A DNA stretch of 64,000 bases, from positions 2,716,730 through 2,780,729 of the forward strand of contig CP030887.1 of NCBI GenBank assembly GCA_006969905.1, in the 5' to 3' direction. Of the stretch, positions 8,529 to 17,912 are shown piece after piece. A model generated the notes under the pieces. The model was given only the letters and a program-made list of their open reading frames with translations, made no database searches and was not told the origin of the DNA. The translations under genes and the position numbers were made by a program. Origin of the DNA: Balneolaceae bacterium (GTDB lineage Bacteria > Bacteroidota > Rhodothermia > Balneolales > Balneolaceae). Position 1 is the stretch's first letter. Each line of letters begins with the position of its first letter.

Positions 8529-9481
8529 TGGATTTTATTCAATCAATACGAGAGAAGGCACAAAACACAAGCAAGAAAATCGTATTACCCCGGTCATCTG
8601 ATTCCAGAGTTCTTAAAGCCGCCCAGTTCTTACATCAAAATAATTTATGCGAAGTCATACTTATTCGAAATGGAGAGGATGTTGATATACCAAAAGGAAT
8701 TGAAGTCATAGACCCTCATAAATCAGCTTCGCTGGATGTATATGCTGATCTTTTTTTCGAGAAAAGAAAACACAAAGGAATTACTCAGGAACAAGCAAAG
8801 AATGTAGTTACAGATCCTTTATTTTTTGCTGCTTCCATGCTTGCAGCTAATGATGCCGATGGGGTTGTAGCCGGTTCTGTTTCTACAACCGGGGATGTAC
8901 TACGTGCAGCTATTCAAACGATCGGTTTAAAACCGGGCTCCAATGTAGTATCCAGTGTATTTATTATGAGTTTTAAAGACGGAAAAGTACTCACCTTTGG
9001 TGATTGTGCCGTAGTTCCATACCCGACTTCTGAGCAGCTGGCAACTATTGCCATAGATTCTGCTCAAACACATCATTCTCTGACTGGTCAAGATCCAAAA
9101 GTTGCGCTACTATCTTTCTCAACAAAAGGAAGCGCCTCTCATGAACAGGTTGATTTGGTACAAAAAGCTTTGGAACATGTAAAAAATAGTGGCTCTGACT
9201 TTGATATTGACGGTGAACTGCAATTTGATGCCGCTTTTGTAGAAAATATCGGAGCCAAAAAGGCGCCCGGATCAAAAGTAGCAGGTAAGGCAAATGTATT
9301 TATATTCCCGAACCTTGATGCCGGAAATATCGGGTACAAAATTACAGAGCGCTTAGGGGGTGCTGTAGCAACAGGCCCGGTGATCCAGGGACTTGCAAAA
9401 CCTATGATGGATTTATCCAGGGGGTGCAGCTGGGAAGATATTGTGAATACTTCATGCGTGGCTGCATTAATGAGTAAATAA
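8528..9481 (+). CDS. pta: Phosphate acetyltransferase
   Basis: 317 residues from the ATG that overlaps the preceding stop codon; a longer reading from 8480 would run through the transporter gene and is unlikely. The protein starts MDFIQSIREKAQ and is the short, single-domain type of phosphotransacetylase. Family segments include DADGVVAGSVSTTGDVLRAA, FGDCAVVPYPTSEQLATIA, VALLSFSTKGSA, GELQFDAAF and VFIFPNLDAGNIGYKI. It interconverts acetyl-CoA and acetyl phosphate, feeding acetate kinase encoded at the head of the same operon. Confidence 0.93.
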   Translation: MDFIQSIREKAQNTSKKIVLPRSSDSRVLKAAQFLHQNNLCEVILIRNGEDVDIPKGIEVIDPHKSASLDVYADLFFEKRKHKGITQEQAKNVVTDPLFFAASMLAANDADGVVAGSVSTTGDVLRAAIQTIGLKPGSNVVSSVFIMSFKDGKVLTFGDCAVVPYPTSEQLATIAIDSAQTHHSLTGQDPKVALLSFSTKGSASHEQVDLVQKALEHVKNSGSDFDIDGELQFDAAFVENIGAKKAPGSKVAGKANVFIFPNLDAGNIGYKITERLGGAVATGPVIQGLAKPMMDLSRGCSWEDIVNTSCVAALMSK

Positions 9482-9493
9482 CATAGAACTATT

Positions 9494-9568
9494 GTCATCC
9501 TGAGGATACTTCCGAAGAATCTTCACAACTTGTTATTGTGCAGATTCTTCGCTTTCGCTCAGAATGAC
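9494..9568. repeat. Dispersed palindromic repeat, inverted copy
   Basis: Reverse-complement relative of the 1048–1122 element: it ends GCTTTCGCTCAGAATGAC, the inverse of the other copy's start, and begins GTCATCCTGAGGATACTTCC. It fills most of the gap between pta and manA. Confidence 0.7.
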
Positions 9569-9584
9569 TTCCTAATTCAAATAA

Positions 9585-10562
9585 ATGAAGCTTTATCCTC
9601 TTAAATTTGAGCCTATCCTGAAAGATAAAATCTGGGGTGGCACTAAGCTGGGTACCAGGTTATACAAGGCTATCGGGGACAGTAAGCAATGCGGGGAGTC
9701 CTGGGAGATATCAGGAGTGGAAGGCAACATCTCCATAGTTTCAGAGGGGATGTTTAAAGGTTCATCACTGGTAGATTTAATTGATGAATTTAAGGGAGAG
9801 TTAATAGGAGATTCGGTATATCAAAAATTTGGGAACAAATTTCCTCTCCTCATAAAATTTATTGATGCGAATCATGATCTTTCTATCCAGGTACATCCTG
9901 ATGATAAACTTGCTCAAAAGCGGCATAATTCATTCGGTAAGACAGAAATGTGGTACGTTGTGGATGCAGATGAGGGGGCAAGCCTGATTTCAGGCTTTAA
10001 CAAACCGACAAATAAGAAAGAGTACCTGGAAGTATTTGAGTCGGGAAAGCTGGCTTCTATTTTAAATAAGGAAGAAGTATTTAAAGATGATGTTTTTTTT
10101 CTACCGGCAGGCAGGGTTCACACTATCGGTAAAGGGCTGCTGATCGCCGAAATACAGCAAACCTCGGATATAACCTACAGGATTTATGATTTTGACCGTG
10201 TAGATAGCGAAGGAAAATCCCGGGAGTTGCACGTCGAAGAGGCGCTGGATGCCATTGATTTTAGCTTCCATAAAGAGTACAAAACGGACTATGATAAAAC
10301 TTCAGAGAAAGTTGAACTGGTTATGAGCCCTTATTTTATTACCAGCCGTTTAGTTCTCGACCGGAACATTCATAGAGACTACACTGGGTATGATTCATGC
10401 ATTATTTTAATGTGTTTAGAAGGGGAAGGGGATATTAAATATAACGAAGGCACAGTTTCGTACACGCTCGGAGATTCTATTTTAATCCCCAATGCTATTT
10501 CAGGTACCGAAATAGTCCCCAAAAAAGCCTCAACTTTTCTGGAAGTTCGAATACCGGGTTAA
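9585..10562 (+). CDS. manA: Mannose-6-phosphate isomerase, class I (cupin)
   Basis: 325 residues, similar to short bacterial ManA. Zinc ligands of the type I enzyme can be placed: Gln102 and His104 in IQVHPDD, Glu121 in KTEMWYV and His179 in GRVHTIG. The active-site segment QQTSDITYRIYDFDR follows at about 191–205. It interconverts mannose 6-phosphate and fructose 6-phosphate, supplying GDP-mannose for surface glycans or feeding mannose into glycolysis. The gene stands alone, separated from pta by a dispersed repeat. Confidence 0.9.
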   Translation: MKLYPLKFEPILKDKIWGGTKLGTRLYKAIGDSKQCGESWEISGVEGNISIVSEGMFKGSSLVDLIDEFKGELIGDSVYQKFGNKFPLLIKFIDANHDLSIQVHPDDKLAQKRHNSFGKTEMWYVVDADEGASLISGFNKPTNKKEYLEVFESGKLASILNKEEVFKDDVFFLPAGRVHTIGKGLLIAEIQQTSDITYRIYDFDRVDSEGKSRELHVEEALDAIDFSFHKEYKTDYDKTSEKVELVMSPYFITSRLVLDRNIHRDYTGYDSCIILMCLEGEGDIKYNEGTVSYTLGDSILIPNAISGTEIVPKKASTFLEVRIPG

Positions 10563-10643
10563 CTATCAGCTATCAAACACTTCCTTATCTGGTTAATAGA
10601 CATTCTCAATCACTCAAAATTTAGTTCTGAGGGAGAGATTTAT

Positions 10644-10736
10644 TATCTTTGGATCAATTCTAAATAAGACTGTAAATCGTTGAACGGAGCGTACTAAAGG
10701 TTGGTTATACCAGCTCCGAGACCTGACAAACCTTTA
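10644..10736 (+). promoter_or_regulatory. Possible promoter and structured leader before sufB
   Basis: TATCTTTG (10644–10651) matches the Bacteroidota -7 element TAnnTTTG, though no clear -33 TTG is seen. Between it and sufB lies an 8-bp inverted repeat TAAAGGTT/AACCTTTA (10695–10702 and 10729–10736) that could fold in the leader. No IscR-like operator can be named. Confidence 0.3.
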
Positions 10737-10747
10737 AAATTTATCTA

Positions 10748-12193
10748 ATGAGCGAAGAAGTAAAAGCGTTAGAATCCATGATCGGTGAAGAGTATAAGTA
10801 TGGCTTTACCACAGATGTGGAATACGAGGACTTTCCAATCGGTATAAATGAAGATATTATCAGAGAGCTTTCATCCAGGAAAAACGAGCCGGAATGGATG
10901 TTGGAATTTCGATTAAAATCATACCATGCATGGAAAGAAATGGAAGAGCCAACCTGGTTTAATGCAACCTATAAAAAGCCTGACTATGAAAATATGTTGT
11001 ACTATTCGGCTCCCAAGAAAAAGCCGCAATTAGACAGCATGGATGATGTGGATCCTAACATCCGCGAAACTTATGAGAAATTAGGAATTCCTCTTGAAGA
11101 GCAAAAAATGCTTGCAGGTGTGGCTGTGGATGCCGTATTCGACAGTGTTTCCGTTTTTACTTCTTTCAAAGAAAAACTTGCTGAGGCAGGTGTTATTTTC
11201 TGCTCTATTTCGGAGGCAGTTCAGGATTACCCTGAATTGATCAAGAAGTATATGGGATCGGTAGTCCCGGCACGTGATAATTACTTTGCAGCGCTCAATT
11301 CTGCTGTATTTTCGGATGGATCATTCTGCTACATCCCAAAGAACACAAAATGCCCAATGGAGCTTTCTACCTACTTCCGAATCAACAATATGAATTCCGG
11401 GCAGTTCGAACGCACACTTATTATTGCTGAAGAAGGAAGCCAGGTAAGTTACCTGGAAGGTTGCACCGCACCAATGTATGATGAAAACCAACTTCATGCT
11501 GCTGTAGTAGAATTGATTGCCGAAAAAGATGCTGATATCAAATATTCTACTATTCAAAACTGGTATTCCGGTGATGAAGAGGGCAAAGGAGGTATTTATA
11601 ACTTTGTAACCAAGCGAGGAATTTGCAAAGGAGAGAATTCAAAAATCTCCTGGACTCAATTAGAGACAGGCTCTGCAGTAACTCTTAAATACCCGAGTGT
11701 AATCCTGAAAGGAGATAACTCAATTGGTGAATTTTATTCAGTAGCTGTTACAACAAAAAAGCAGCAAGCTGATACTGGTACTAAAATGATTCATCTTGGT
11801 AAAAATACCCGAAGTACAATTATCTCAAAAGGAATATCAGCTGGCCGATCACAAAACAGCTATCGTGGAGAAGTTAAAATTGGTAAGAAAGCCACCGGTT
11901 CTAAAAACTATTCTGTTTGTGATTCGATGTTAATAGGCCAGGAATGCGGAGCACATACATTTCCGTATATATCCTCTGAGAATGCTAGCAGTAGTGTAGA
12001 GCACGAAGCTACGACATCAAGGGTAGGTGAGGAGCAGATTTTTTACCTGATGCAGAGAGGTATCAGTGAACAGGATGCGATATCCATGATTATTAACGGA
12101 TTTGTGAAAGAGGTACTAAAAGAACTACCTCTTGAATTCGCTGTAGAAGCCAATAAGCTACTTGATGTTAAGCTGGAAGGCAGTGTTGGGTAA
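10748..12193 (+). CDS. sufB: Fe-S cluster assembly scaffold SufB
   Basis: 481 residues, normal SufB length. The C-terminal right-handed beta-helix is recognisable from about residue 190 on, with [40 protein letters not shown] and [18 protein letters not shown], the last holding the Cys and His residues at the SufB–SufD interface where the cluster forms. The C-terminus has the [16 protein letters not shown] helix shared with SufD. It heads a complete suf operon (B, C, D, S, Nfu, IscA-type). A dispersed repeat separates it from sufC. Confidence 0.97.
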   Translation: MSEEVKALESMIGEEYKYGFTTDVEYEDFPIGINEDIIRELSSRKNEPEWMLEFRLKSYHAWKEMEEPTWFNATYKKPDYENMLYYSAPKKKPQLDSMDDVDPNIRETYEKLGIPLEEQKMLAGVAVDAVFDSVSVFTSFKEKLAEAGVIFCSISEAVQDYPELIKKYMGSVVPARDNYFAALNSAVFSDGSFCYIPKNTKCPMELSTYFRINNMNSGQFERTLIIAEEGSQVSYLEGCTAPMYDENQLHAAVVELIAEKDADIKYSTIQNWYSGDEEGKGGIYNFVTKRGICKGENSKISWTQLETGSAVTLKYPSVILKGDNSIGEFYSVAVTTKKQQADTGTKMIHLGKNTRSTIISKGISAGRSQNSYRGEVKIGKKATGSKNYSVCDSMLIGQECGAHTFPYISSENASSSVEHEATTSRVGEEQIFYLMQRGISEQDAISMIINGFVKEVLKELPLEFAVEANKLLDVKLEGSVG

Positions 12194-12200
12194 TATATAT

Positions 12201-12275
12201 GTCTTTGCGAGCTACGCGAAGCAATCTTGTTGTAAAAAGAAAAGATTACTTCGTCGGTAAACTCCTCGTAATGAC
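12201..12275. repeat. Dispersed palindromic repeat between sufB and sufC
   Basis: Begins GTCTTTGCGAGCTACGCGAA and ends CTCCTCGTAATGAC; the two ends are roughly inverse. It is related in design to the TTTGCGAGCATAGCGAAGC element at 19415. Its position inside the operon means it is transcribed and could act as an mRNA hairpin. Confidence 0.6.
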
Positions 12276-12317
12276 AATCAAAAAGAAATTAAAACAAAAA
12301 AGAAAACAACAAGAACC

Positions 12318-13091
12318 GTGTTAGAAATCAAAAATTTACATGCCGTAGTAGAAGGCGAAGATATTGAAATCCTCAAAGGTGTTAACCTGAAAGTTAATGC
12401 AGGAGAAATACATGCAATTATGGGGCCGAACGGAAGTGGGAAAAGTACCCTAGCCAAAGTCGTTTCCGGACATCCTGAATACGAAGCCACTGAAGGGCAG
12501 ATTCTTTTTAATGGGGAAGACATCATCGAGTTGGATGCAGATGAAAGAGCACACATGGGCTTGTTCCTGGCCTTCCAGTATCCGGTTGAAGTTCCAGGCA
12601 TTACCAATAAAACCTTGCTTCGGGAAGCTTATAACACGATTGCAAGAGCCAATGAGCGTGAAGAACTGGATCCTATCGAATTCGAGGATTACATCGAAAG
12701 TAAGCTCGAAGTAATAGATATGAAGGATGAGTTTCTTGAAAGAAGTATTAACACCGGTTTCTCTGGCGGAGAGAAAAAGAAGAATGAAATTTTCCAGATG
12801 GCAGTACTAAACCCGGTTCTTTCCTTCCTGGATGAGACAGATTCCGGTTTGGATATCGATGCTTTAAAGATTGTTTCAGACGGTGTGAACAAAATATCCA
12901 ACAGCGAGAATGCTATCGTATTAATTACGCATTACCAAAGGCTATTGAATTACATCAAACCGGATCATGTACATGTAATGATGGATGGAAAGATCATCAA
13001 ATCCGGTGGTATTGAGCTTGCTGAAGAACTGGAAGCAAACGGTTATGATCAGATGCAAAAAGAACTAGTATTAAACGGTGAGGCTCAGTAA
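12318..13091 (+). CDS. sufC: Fe-S cluster assembly ATPase SufC
   Basis: 257 residues, starting at GTG and reading MLEIKNLHA, the usual SufC N-terminus. ABC ATPase motifs: Walker [10 protein letters not shown] (36–44), Q-loop in [11 protein letters not shown], signature FSGGEKKK (148–155) and Walker B LSFLDE (168–173) followed by [10 protein letters not shown], with the SufC-typical Asp–Ser–Gly–Leu–Asp. It drives conformational change in the SufBD scaffold. The stop overlaps the sufD start (TAATG). Confidence 0.96.
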   Translation: MLEIKNLHAVVEGEDIEILKGVNLKVNAGEIHAIMGPNGSGKSTLAKVVSGHPEYEATEGQILFNGEDIIELDADERAHMGLFLAFQYPVEVPGITNKTLLREAYNTIARANEREELDPIEFEDYIESKLEVIDMKDEFLERSINTGFSGGEKKKNEIFQMAVLNPVLSFLDETDSGLDIDALKIVSDGVNKISNSENAIVLITHYQRLLNYIKPDHVHVMMDGKIIKSGGIELAEELEANGYDQMQKELVLNGEAQ

Positions 13092-14401
13092 TGAGTGAAG
13101 TAGCAGTAAGAGATACCATGTTATCCTACATCTCAGGCTCCATTGAAAGTGAGAGCCAGACAGTAGCGATACGTGCTATAAATGAAAGAGGAAGGGATGT
13201 TCTCCATAATACTTCATTTCCAACGCGTAAGCATGAGGAATGGAGGTTTACCGATCTGTCACTCATAAGTAAAAATACGTTTACTTCAGTTGAAGAAGCG
13301 GACGTTAAAGATTTTGGAGATATCAGTTCTTACTATCTGCCTGAAGCTCTTGAGAGCAGGCTGGTATTCGTAAACGGCCAGTTTAATGCTGAGCTGTCAT
13401 CTTTGGAAGGTATACCCGGTAATGTAACCGTAGGTAATCTCAGTGAGTACGGCGATCATAATGCAGTAAAAGAGTACTTAGGTACCATTACTAATTACGA
13501 TGATGATGTATTTGCCCCTTTTAATGATGCAACTTTCATGGACGGTACTTTCATTTATGTTCCTGAAGAAACCGTTGTAGAAGCACCCATTCATGTGCTG
13601 AATATTTTCACGGATGCAGAAAAGGCTTTTTATGCTACTCCGCGCTTGTTGTTTGTGGGTGAAATGTTTTCAAAGTCTACAATCATTGAGGAGCATATTG
13701 GTCTTTCAAACAACTTGTACCTGAATGTACCTGTAACCGAGTTTAAGCTCTTTACCGGAGCTCATGTGCACCATGCACGTATTCAGCGCGACAGCAAGCA
13801 GGCAGCTCATATTTCACGTCCGATAGCTATCCTAGATAAGAATGCAGAATATCATTCTTACACTATTTGTTTAGGGGCAAAACTGTTCAGAAACGACCCC
13901 CGTGTTATCCAGAATGCAGAAGAAGTGGATTTCACCGTTGACGGATTAGTATTGATTGATGGTGAGCAAATTGCCGATACACATTCTATTATGGATCACC
14001 GCTTTGCACATGGAAACAGTCATCAGTTACATAAAGTGGTGGTAAATGACAAAGCACATTCCATCTTTAACGGCAAGATTTTTGTGGCTAAAGACGCCCA
14101 AAAGATCGATTCCTTCCAGGAAAACAGGAACCTGTTAATTTCCGATGACGGAAAAGTAAATACCAAGCCACAGCTTGAGATTTTTGCTGATGATGTACGC
14201 TGTTCACACGGTGCAACAATTGGCCAGCTACAGGATGAAGAAGTGTTTTACCTGCAGAGTCGTGGCTTAACAGAGCAGAAGTCCCGGGAGCTTCTTGTTT
14301 ACGCTTTTGCACTTGAAAGTGTGGAGAGCATGGAAGTAGAATCAGTAGAGAAGATGCTTCTAGACGAAGTAATTAAGTACACAAACCGTGATGATAAATA
14401 A
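13091..14401 (+). CDS. sufD: Fe-S cluster assembly protein SufD
   Basis: 436 residues. The N-terminal helical part carries FPTRKHEEWRFTDLS, typical of SufD. The beta-helix core runs from about residue 150, and the C-terminal end has DDVRCSHGATIGQLQDEEVF and YLQSRGLTEQKSRELLVYAF, where the Cys–Ser–His is conserved at the interface with SufB. SufD is a catalytically silent SufB paralogue needed for iron entry and complex formation. Coupled to sufC by overlap. Confidence 0.95.
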   Translation: MSEVAVRDTMLSYISGSIESESQTVAIRAINERGRDVLHNTSFPTRKHEEWRFTDLSLISKNTFTSVEEADVKDFGDISSYYLPEALESRLVFVNGQFNAELSSLEGIPGNVTVGNLSEYGDHNAVKEYLGTITNYDDDVFAPFNDATFMDGTFIYVPEETVVEAPIHVLNIFTDAEKAFYATPRLLFVGEMFSKSTIIEEHIGLSNNLYLNVPVTEFKLFTGAHVHHARIQRDSKQAAHISRPIAILDKNAEYHSYTICLGAKLFRNDPRVIQNAEEVDFTVDGLVLIDGEQIADTHSIMDHRFAHGNSHQLHKVVVNDKAHSIFNGKIFVAKDAQKIDSFQENRNLLISDDGKVNTKPQLEIFADDVRCSHGATIGQLQDEEVFYLQSRGLTEQKSRELLVYAFALESVESMEVESVEKMLLDEVIKYTNRDDK

Positions 14402-14408
14402 TAGGTAA

Positions 14409-14494
14409 CATCACCCTGAACCATATACTGAATTAATTTCAGTATTTTTTCAGGGTCTGTTACTGGCGAAGATGCTGAAACAAGTTCAGCATGA
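14409..14494. repeat. Dispersed palindromic repeat between sufD and sufS
   Basis: Contains CTGAA–TTTCAG and AGATGCTGAAACAAGTTCAGC, a GCTGAA/TTCAGC hairpin shared with the elements at 16696 and 19545. It reaches the region just before sufS and supplies an upstream in-frame ATG that is probably not the real start. Confidence 0.65.
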
Positions 14495-14505
14495 TCTATA
14501 GTAAA

Positions 14506-15753
14506 ATGAACAATACAACCACCGACATACCAACTAAAATAGATTGGGCTGCTATAAGGGCTCAATTCCCGGTTCTTGATCAGGAGATCAATGGCAAGAA
14601 ATTGGTGTACCTGGATAATGGCGCTTCCAGCCAGATGCCCAAGTCGGTGAGTGATCGTATTGATGCTTATCACAAGCATGAGCATGCCAATATCCATCGT
14701 GGAATACATTCCTTAAGCCAACAGGCAACGGATGCCTATGAAGCAACCCGCGAGAAGGTAAAAAACTTTATTAATGCGGGAAGTTTGGAAGAGGTAATCT
14801 TCACTACAGGTACCACAGATTCTATAAACCTGGTCGCAAGTAGTTACGGGAGAAAGAATTTCAAGGAAGGGGATGAGATCCTGGTTTCCGAAATGGAACA
14901 TCATGCCAATATAGTGCCCTGGCAAATCATTGCTGAAGAAACGGGTGCTGTTTTGAAGGTGATCCCCATGAATGAAGCAGGTGAGCTCCTGATGGATGAG
15001 TTCCATAACCTGCTTTCAGACAGGACCAAAATGGTTGCTGTAGTACATGTTTCCAATGCGCTGGGTACCGTTAACCCGGTGGAAGAGATCATAGAAGCAG
15101 CACGTGAACGAAATATCCCGGTACTGCTGGATGGTGCACAATCTGTTCCTCATTCAAAAGTAGATGTACAAGCTTTGGATGTTGATTTTTTCACCTTTTC
15201 TGCACATAAAATGTGCGGGCCTACCGGCTTTGGCGTGTTGTATGGAAAGAAGAATTTACTGGAAGATATGCCCCCATACCGTGGCGGAGGGGATATGATC
15301 GACAAAGTTACCTTTGCAAAAACAACCTGGAATGACCTTCCCCATAAGTTTGAAGCAGGAACACCGCCTATCTCAGCAGGAATTGGCCTGGGAGCTGCTA
15401 TTGACTACCTGACCGATATTGGAATGGAGAACATTGCAGAACGTGAAGCTGAATTACTGGCTTATGCCACAGAAAAAATGAGCCGTATTGACGGACTCAG
15501 GATTGTGGGCACTTCGGATAACAAAGCTTCCGTTATTTCTTTTCTGCTGGATGGAATTCACCCAACGGATGCAGGTACTATTCTTGATCAACAGGGGATA
15601 GCGGTACGAACCGGGCATCATTGTGCACAGCCCGTTATGGATCATTATGGAATACCCGGTACCATGAGGGCGTCCCTTTCATTTTATAATAACGAAGAAG
15701 ATATTGACCGCCTTGGTGAAGGCATTGAACTGGTAAAAGAATTTTTTGGATAA
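14506..15753 (+). CDS. sufS: Cysteine desulfurase SufS
   Basis: 415 residues from the ATG at 14506; an ATG five codons upstream lies in a dispersed repeat. The protein is a class V PLP enzyme: DNGASSQMP near the N-terminus, EMEHHANIVPWQ, LDGAQSVPHSKVD, the PLP-binding lysine in FSAHKMCGPTGFG, and the active-site cysteine in RTGHHCAQPVMDHYG, placed as in group II (SufS) enzymes. It removes sulfur from cysteine as a persulfide. No sufE or sufU gene is next to it, so the sulfur relay partner must be elsewhere. Confidence 0.95.
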   Translation: MNNTTTDIPTKIDWAAIRAQFPVLDQEINGKKLVYLDNGASSQMPKSVSDRIDAYHKHEHANIHRGIHSLSQQATDAYEATREKVKNFINAGSLEEVIFTTGTTDSINLVASSYGRKNFKEGDEILVSEMEHHANIVPWQIIAEETGAVLKVIPMNEAGELLMDEFHNLLSDRTKMVAVVHVSNALGTVNPVEEIIEAARERNIPVLLDGAQSVPHSKVDVQALDVDFFTFSAHKMCGPTGFGVLYGKKNLLEDMPPYRGGGDMIDKVTFAKTTWNDLPHKFEAGTPPISAGIGLGAAIDYLTDIGMENIAEREAELLAYATEKMSRIDGLRIVGTSDNKASVISFLLDGIHPTDAGTILDQQGIAVRTGHHCAQPVMDHYGIPGTMRASLSFYNNEEDIDRLGEGIELVKEFFG

Positions 15754-15768
15754 ATAAGGAGATAAAAG

Positions 15769-16320
15769 ATGGCGAAAATTAAAGAAATTGAACGCACACC
15801 CAATCCCGATGCTATGCGCTTCGTGTTGGACGAGCCGCTCACAAACGGAGTGACCCGTTCCTTTGAAAGCAGCATAGAAGCTGAAGGGGATGAGCTTGCT
15901 TCTGCACTGTTTGCTATAGACAGCGTAATTAACGTGTACTATGTAGACAAATATGTGACGGTTACCCAGGATGGAAAAGCGGTTTGGTCTGAATTACTTC
16001 GCAAGCTGGCTCCTCCAATCCGTGAAGCTCAGCCTATGACAGATTTAGAGCACGATTCGGAAGTTCATGTAAGTAAAGAAGCACAGGAATCGGATGATCC
16101 GCGCCTGCACGAAATCAACAAGATGCTGGATGAGCAGGTACGTCCTTATCTGTTAGCTGATGGCGGTGGACTCAAGGTGCTAAGCCTGGATGATAACCGT
16201 TTGAAAGTACATTACCAGGGTGCTTGCGGAACCTGTCCTACGGCCACAACCGGTACGTTGTATGCCATTGAAAGTATGGTAAAACGTATTGACCCCGAAA
16301 TCCAGGTTATATCCGTATAG
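15769..16320 (+). CDS. Nfu-type Fe-S scaffold/carrier (Nfu_N plus NifU C-terminal domain)
   Basis: 183 residues. Residues 1–88 match an Nfu N-terminal domain (ERTPNPDAMRFVL opening, AIDSVINVYYVDKYVTVT). Residues 110–183 are the NifU-like C-terminal domain, with PYLLADGGGLKVLSL and the cluster-binding CxxC at Cys153 and Cys156 (GACGTCPTATTG). Such proteins take a [4Fe-4S] cluster from the Suf scaffold to targets. A good ribosome site, AAGGAG, lies before the ATG. Two bases separate its stop from the next gene. Confidence 0.9.
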   Translation: MAKIKEIERTPNPDAMRFVLDEPLTNGVTRSFESSIEAEGDELASALFAIDSVINVYYVDKYVTVTQDGKAVWSELLRKLAPPIREAQPMTDLEHDSEVHVSKEAQESDDPRLHEINKMLDEQVRPYLLADGGGLKVLSLDDNRLKVHYQGACGTCPTATTGTLYAIESMVKRIDPEIQVISV

Positions 16321-16322
16321 AC

Positions 16323-16658
16323 ATGGAAATCACTATCAGTGACAGAGCCCTTAAACGGATTGACGAAATCCGTACAGAACAAAATGTTCCTGAAGATGCT
16401 TTCCTGAAGGTGGGAGTAGAGAGTGGAGGTTGTTCGGGGTTAACCTATAATCTCGACTTTGCCAGTGATGTTACACCCGAGCCCAACGATCATGTTTTAG
16501 AACTAGATAACCTGAAGGTTTTGGTGGATATGAGAAGCTTTTTGTACCTGGCGGGTACGGAACTGGATTATACCGATGGACTTGAAGGTCTGGGGTTCCA
16601 TTTCAGTAATCCCAATGCCTCCAGGACCTGCTCCTGCGGAGAGAGTTTCTCAGTTTAA
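16323..16658 (+). CDS. A-type Fe-S carrier (IscA/SufA/ErpA family)
   Basis: 111 residues. The three cysteines of A-type carriers are present: Cys37 in SGGCSGLTY, and Cys103 and Cys105 in RTCSCGESF at the C-terminus. These bind a [2Fe-2S] or [4Fe-4S] cluster between subunits for delivery to apo-proteins. The position directly after Nfu in the suf run makes it the SufA equivalent, although sequence alone does not separate SufA from ErpA. Confidence 0.92.
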   Translation: MEITISDRALKRIDEIRTEQNVPEDAFLKVGVESGGCSGLTYNLDFASDVTPEPNDHVLELDNLKVLVDMRSFLYLAGTELDYTDGLEGLGFHFSNPNASRTCSCGESFSV

Positions 16659-16695
16659 AACATTCACGAGCGCAGCAAATTGATTTTGAGATTAC

Positions 16696-16761
16696 GTCAC
16701 CCCGAACTTGTTTCGGGATATTGAGTCAGGGCATAAGATGCTGAAACGAGTTCAGCATGAC
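16696..16761. repeat. Dispersed palindromic repeat after the IscA-type gene
   Basis: GTCACCCCGAACTTGTTTCG at the left and AGATGCTGAAACGAGTTCAGC with ATGAC at the right. CCCGAA/TTCGGG and GCTGAA/TTCAGC form two local hairpins, and the outer ends GTCA/TGAC are inverse. Confidence 0.7.
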
Positions 16762-16783
16762 GGAAAAAGAATAAAAGCAAAAC

Positions 16784-17293
16784 ATGGCAGAAGAAATCAT
16801 CAACAAAGTAAAAGCAAACACCAAGCTGGTTACTATAGACCTGGCCGGGTTATTCCATGATACAACCCCTGTGGCTGAGTTGGACATCAAAGATTTCCTG
16901 CACATGGAATTGTTGCTGAAGGAAAAAGACTTTCGCGAGCATTTAAAGAACCACGATTGGTCGCAGTATGAAGGGAAGTACTTATCTGTGTTTTGCTCTA
17001 CCGATGCCATTATTGCTCCGTGGGCCTGGATGCTGGTTACTACCTATGCTGCCAAATTCGCCAAAGAAGTATTTCATTTAAGCCCTGAAGAGGTAGTCCA
17101 CGAATTCTACCGAAGAAACATAGAAGCCTTTGACTGGAGTGAATACCGCGATAAGTTTGTCCTCCTGAAAGGCTGCGGAGACATTCACGTCCCTGATTCT
17201 ATTTATTTATTGGCTACCAATAAGTTAATGGGTACAGCAAAGAAGATTATGTATGGTGAGGCTTGTTCTTTTGTGCCTGTTTGGAAGGGGTGA
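16784..17293 (+). CDS. DUF2480 family protein
   Basis: 169-residue soluble protein recognised as DUF2480, a family found in Bacteroidota and relatives next to suf genes. Conserved-looking stretches are VTIDLAGLFHDTTPVAELDIKDFL near the N-terminus, FCSTDAIIAPWAWMLV in the middle and KGCGDIHVPDSIYLLATNKL near the end. No catalytic motif is known. The location after the IscA-type gene suggests a role linked to Fe-S assembly, but that is only genetic context. A long hairpin follows the gene. Confidence 0.75.
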   Translation: MAEEIINKVKANTKLVTIDLAGLFHDTTPVAELDIKDFLHMELLLKEKDFREHLKNHDWSQYEGKYLSVFCSTDAIIAPWAWMLVTTYAAKFAKEVFHLSPEEVVHEFYRRNIEAFDWSEYRDKFVLLKGCGDIHVPDSIYLLATNKLMGTAKKIMYGEACSFVPVWKG

Positions 17294-17307
17294 TTTAGTT
17301 AATAGTT

Positions 17308-17350
17308 GAACAGAAATGGTTCAAGTATTTCACCTGAACCATTCCTGTTC
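17308..17350 (+). terminator. Long hairpin after the suf/DUF2480 operon
   Basis: 16-bp stem with one mismatch (17308–17323 against 17335–17350; ends GAACAG/CTGTTC) and an 11-base loop. No T-run follows, so it may stabilise the mRNA 3' end rather than be a classical terminator. Confidence 0.5.
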
Positions 17351-17397
17351 TATTGCTATTCGCACAAGCGGACGCTTGCGCTGTTTTGGGTAGAAAA

Positions 17398-17910
17398 TTA
17401 TTTTTTTATGTTAGATATAAAAAGTAATTCTTGAATTACAATTCTTAATTCGGGTTTAATTTCATCAATATCATGTCTAATAGCTAAATATCTTCTGCTA
17501 TGAGCTGATGTATCACCAATGTTTTTTAGTCTTGGTAACGCAGATTTAGTATTTCTGCTTAAATTCAAGGAACTTTCAGCGAGAGTTATTCTTATCATAT
17601 CTCTCAAGTACATATAATTATCGTTTGATTTGATTTTCTCTTCTGCTTTTTTTGATTCAAAAACTTCAATAATTAAGGTTTCAATTAGTCTTCTTATCAT
17701 AACAGCACATGCATCATACCAACCCTTTTCATATGTACCATTAATCTGGTTCGCAATCTTTTCGATATATCCACGCGTATTTTTTACTAGTGGTTTATAA
17801 ATAATTGCCTCACCAACTGATTCGGTTCCCTCGGATGGAGGAAGCCACTCCTTTGGAGCATTAGAAGATATTCCATGCGCAATTTCTATAGCTTCTGATA
17901 TTATGCTCAT
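17398..17910 (-). CDS. DUF4145-like helical protein, second gene of an accessory pair
   Basis: 170 residues, helical. The central part (YDACAVMIRRLIETLIIEVFE) and the later NIGDTSAHSRRYLAIRHDI recall the C-terminal helices of DUF4145 and HEPN-type proteins, which often read R..xGN.aaH. The expected Arg is Lys here, so RNase activity is not assured. It follows the DUF5343 gene after two bases, on the strand opposite to the surrounding housekeeping genes. The pair looks like an acquired cassette. The family link is moderate and function is unknown; a defence role is inferred only from the partner. Confidence 0.5.
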   Translation of the reverse strand: MSIISEAIEIAHGISSNAPKEWLPPSEGTESVGEAIIYKPLVKNTRGYIEKIANQINGTYEKGWYDACAVMIRRLIETLIIEVFESKKAEEKIKSNDNYMYLRDMIRITLAESSLNLSRNTKSALPRLKNIGDTSAHSRRYLAIRHDIDEIKPELRIVIQELLFISNIKK

Positions 17911-17912
17911 TA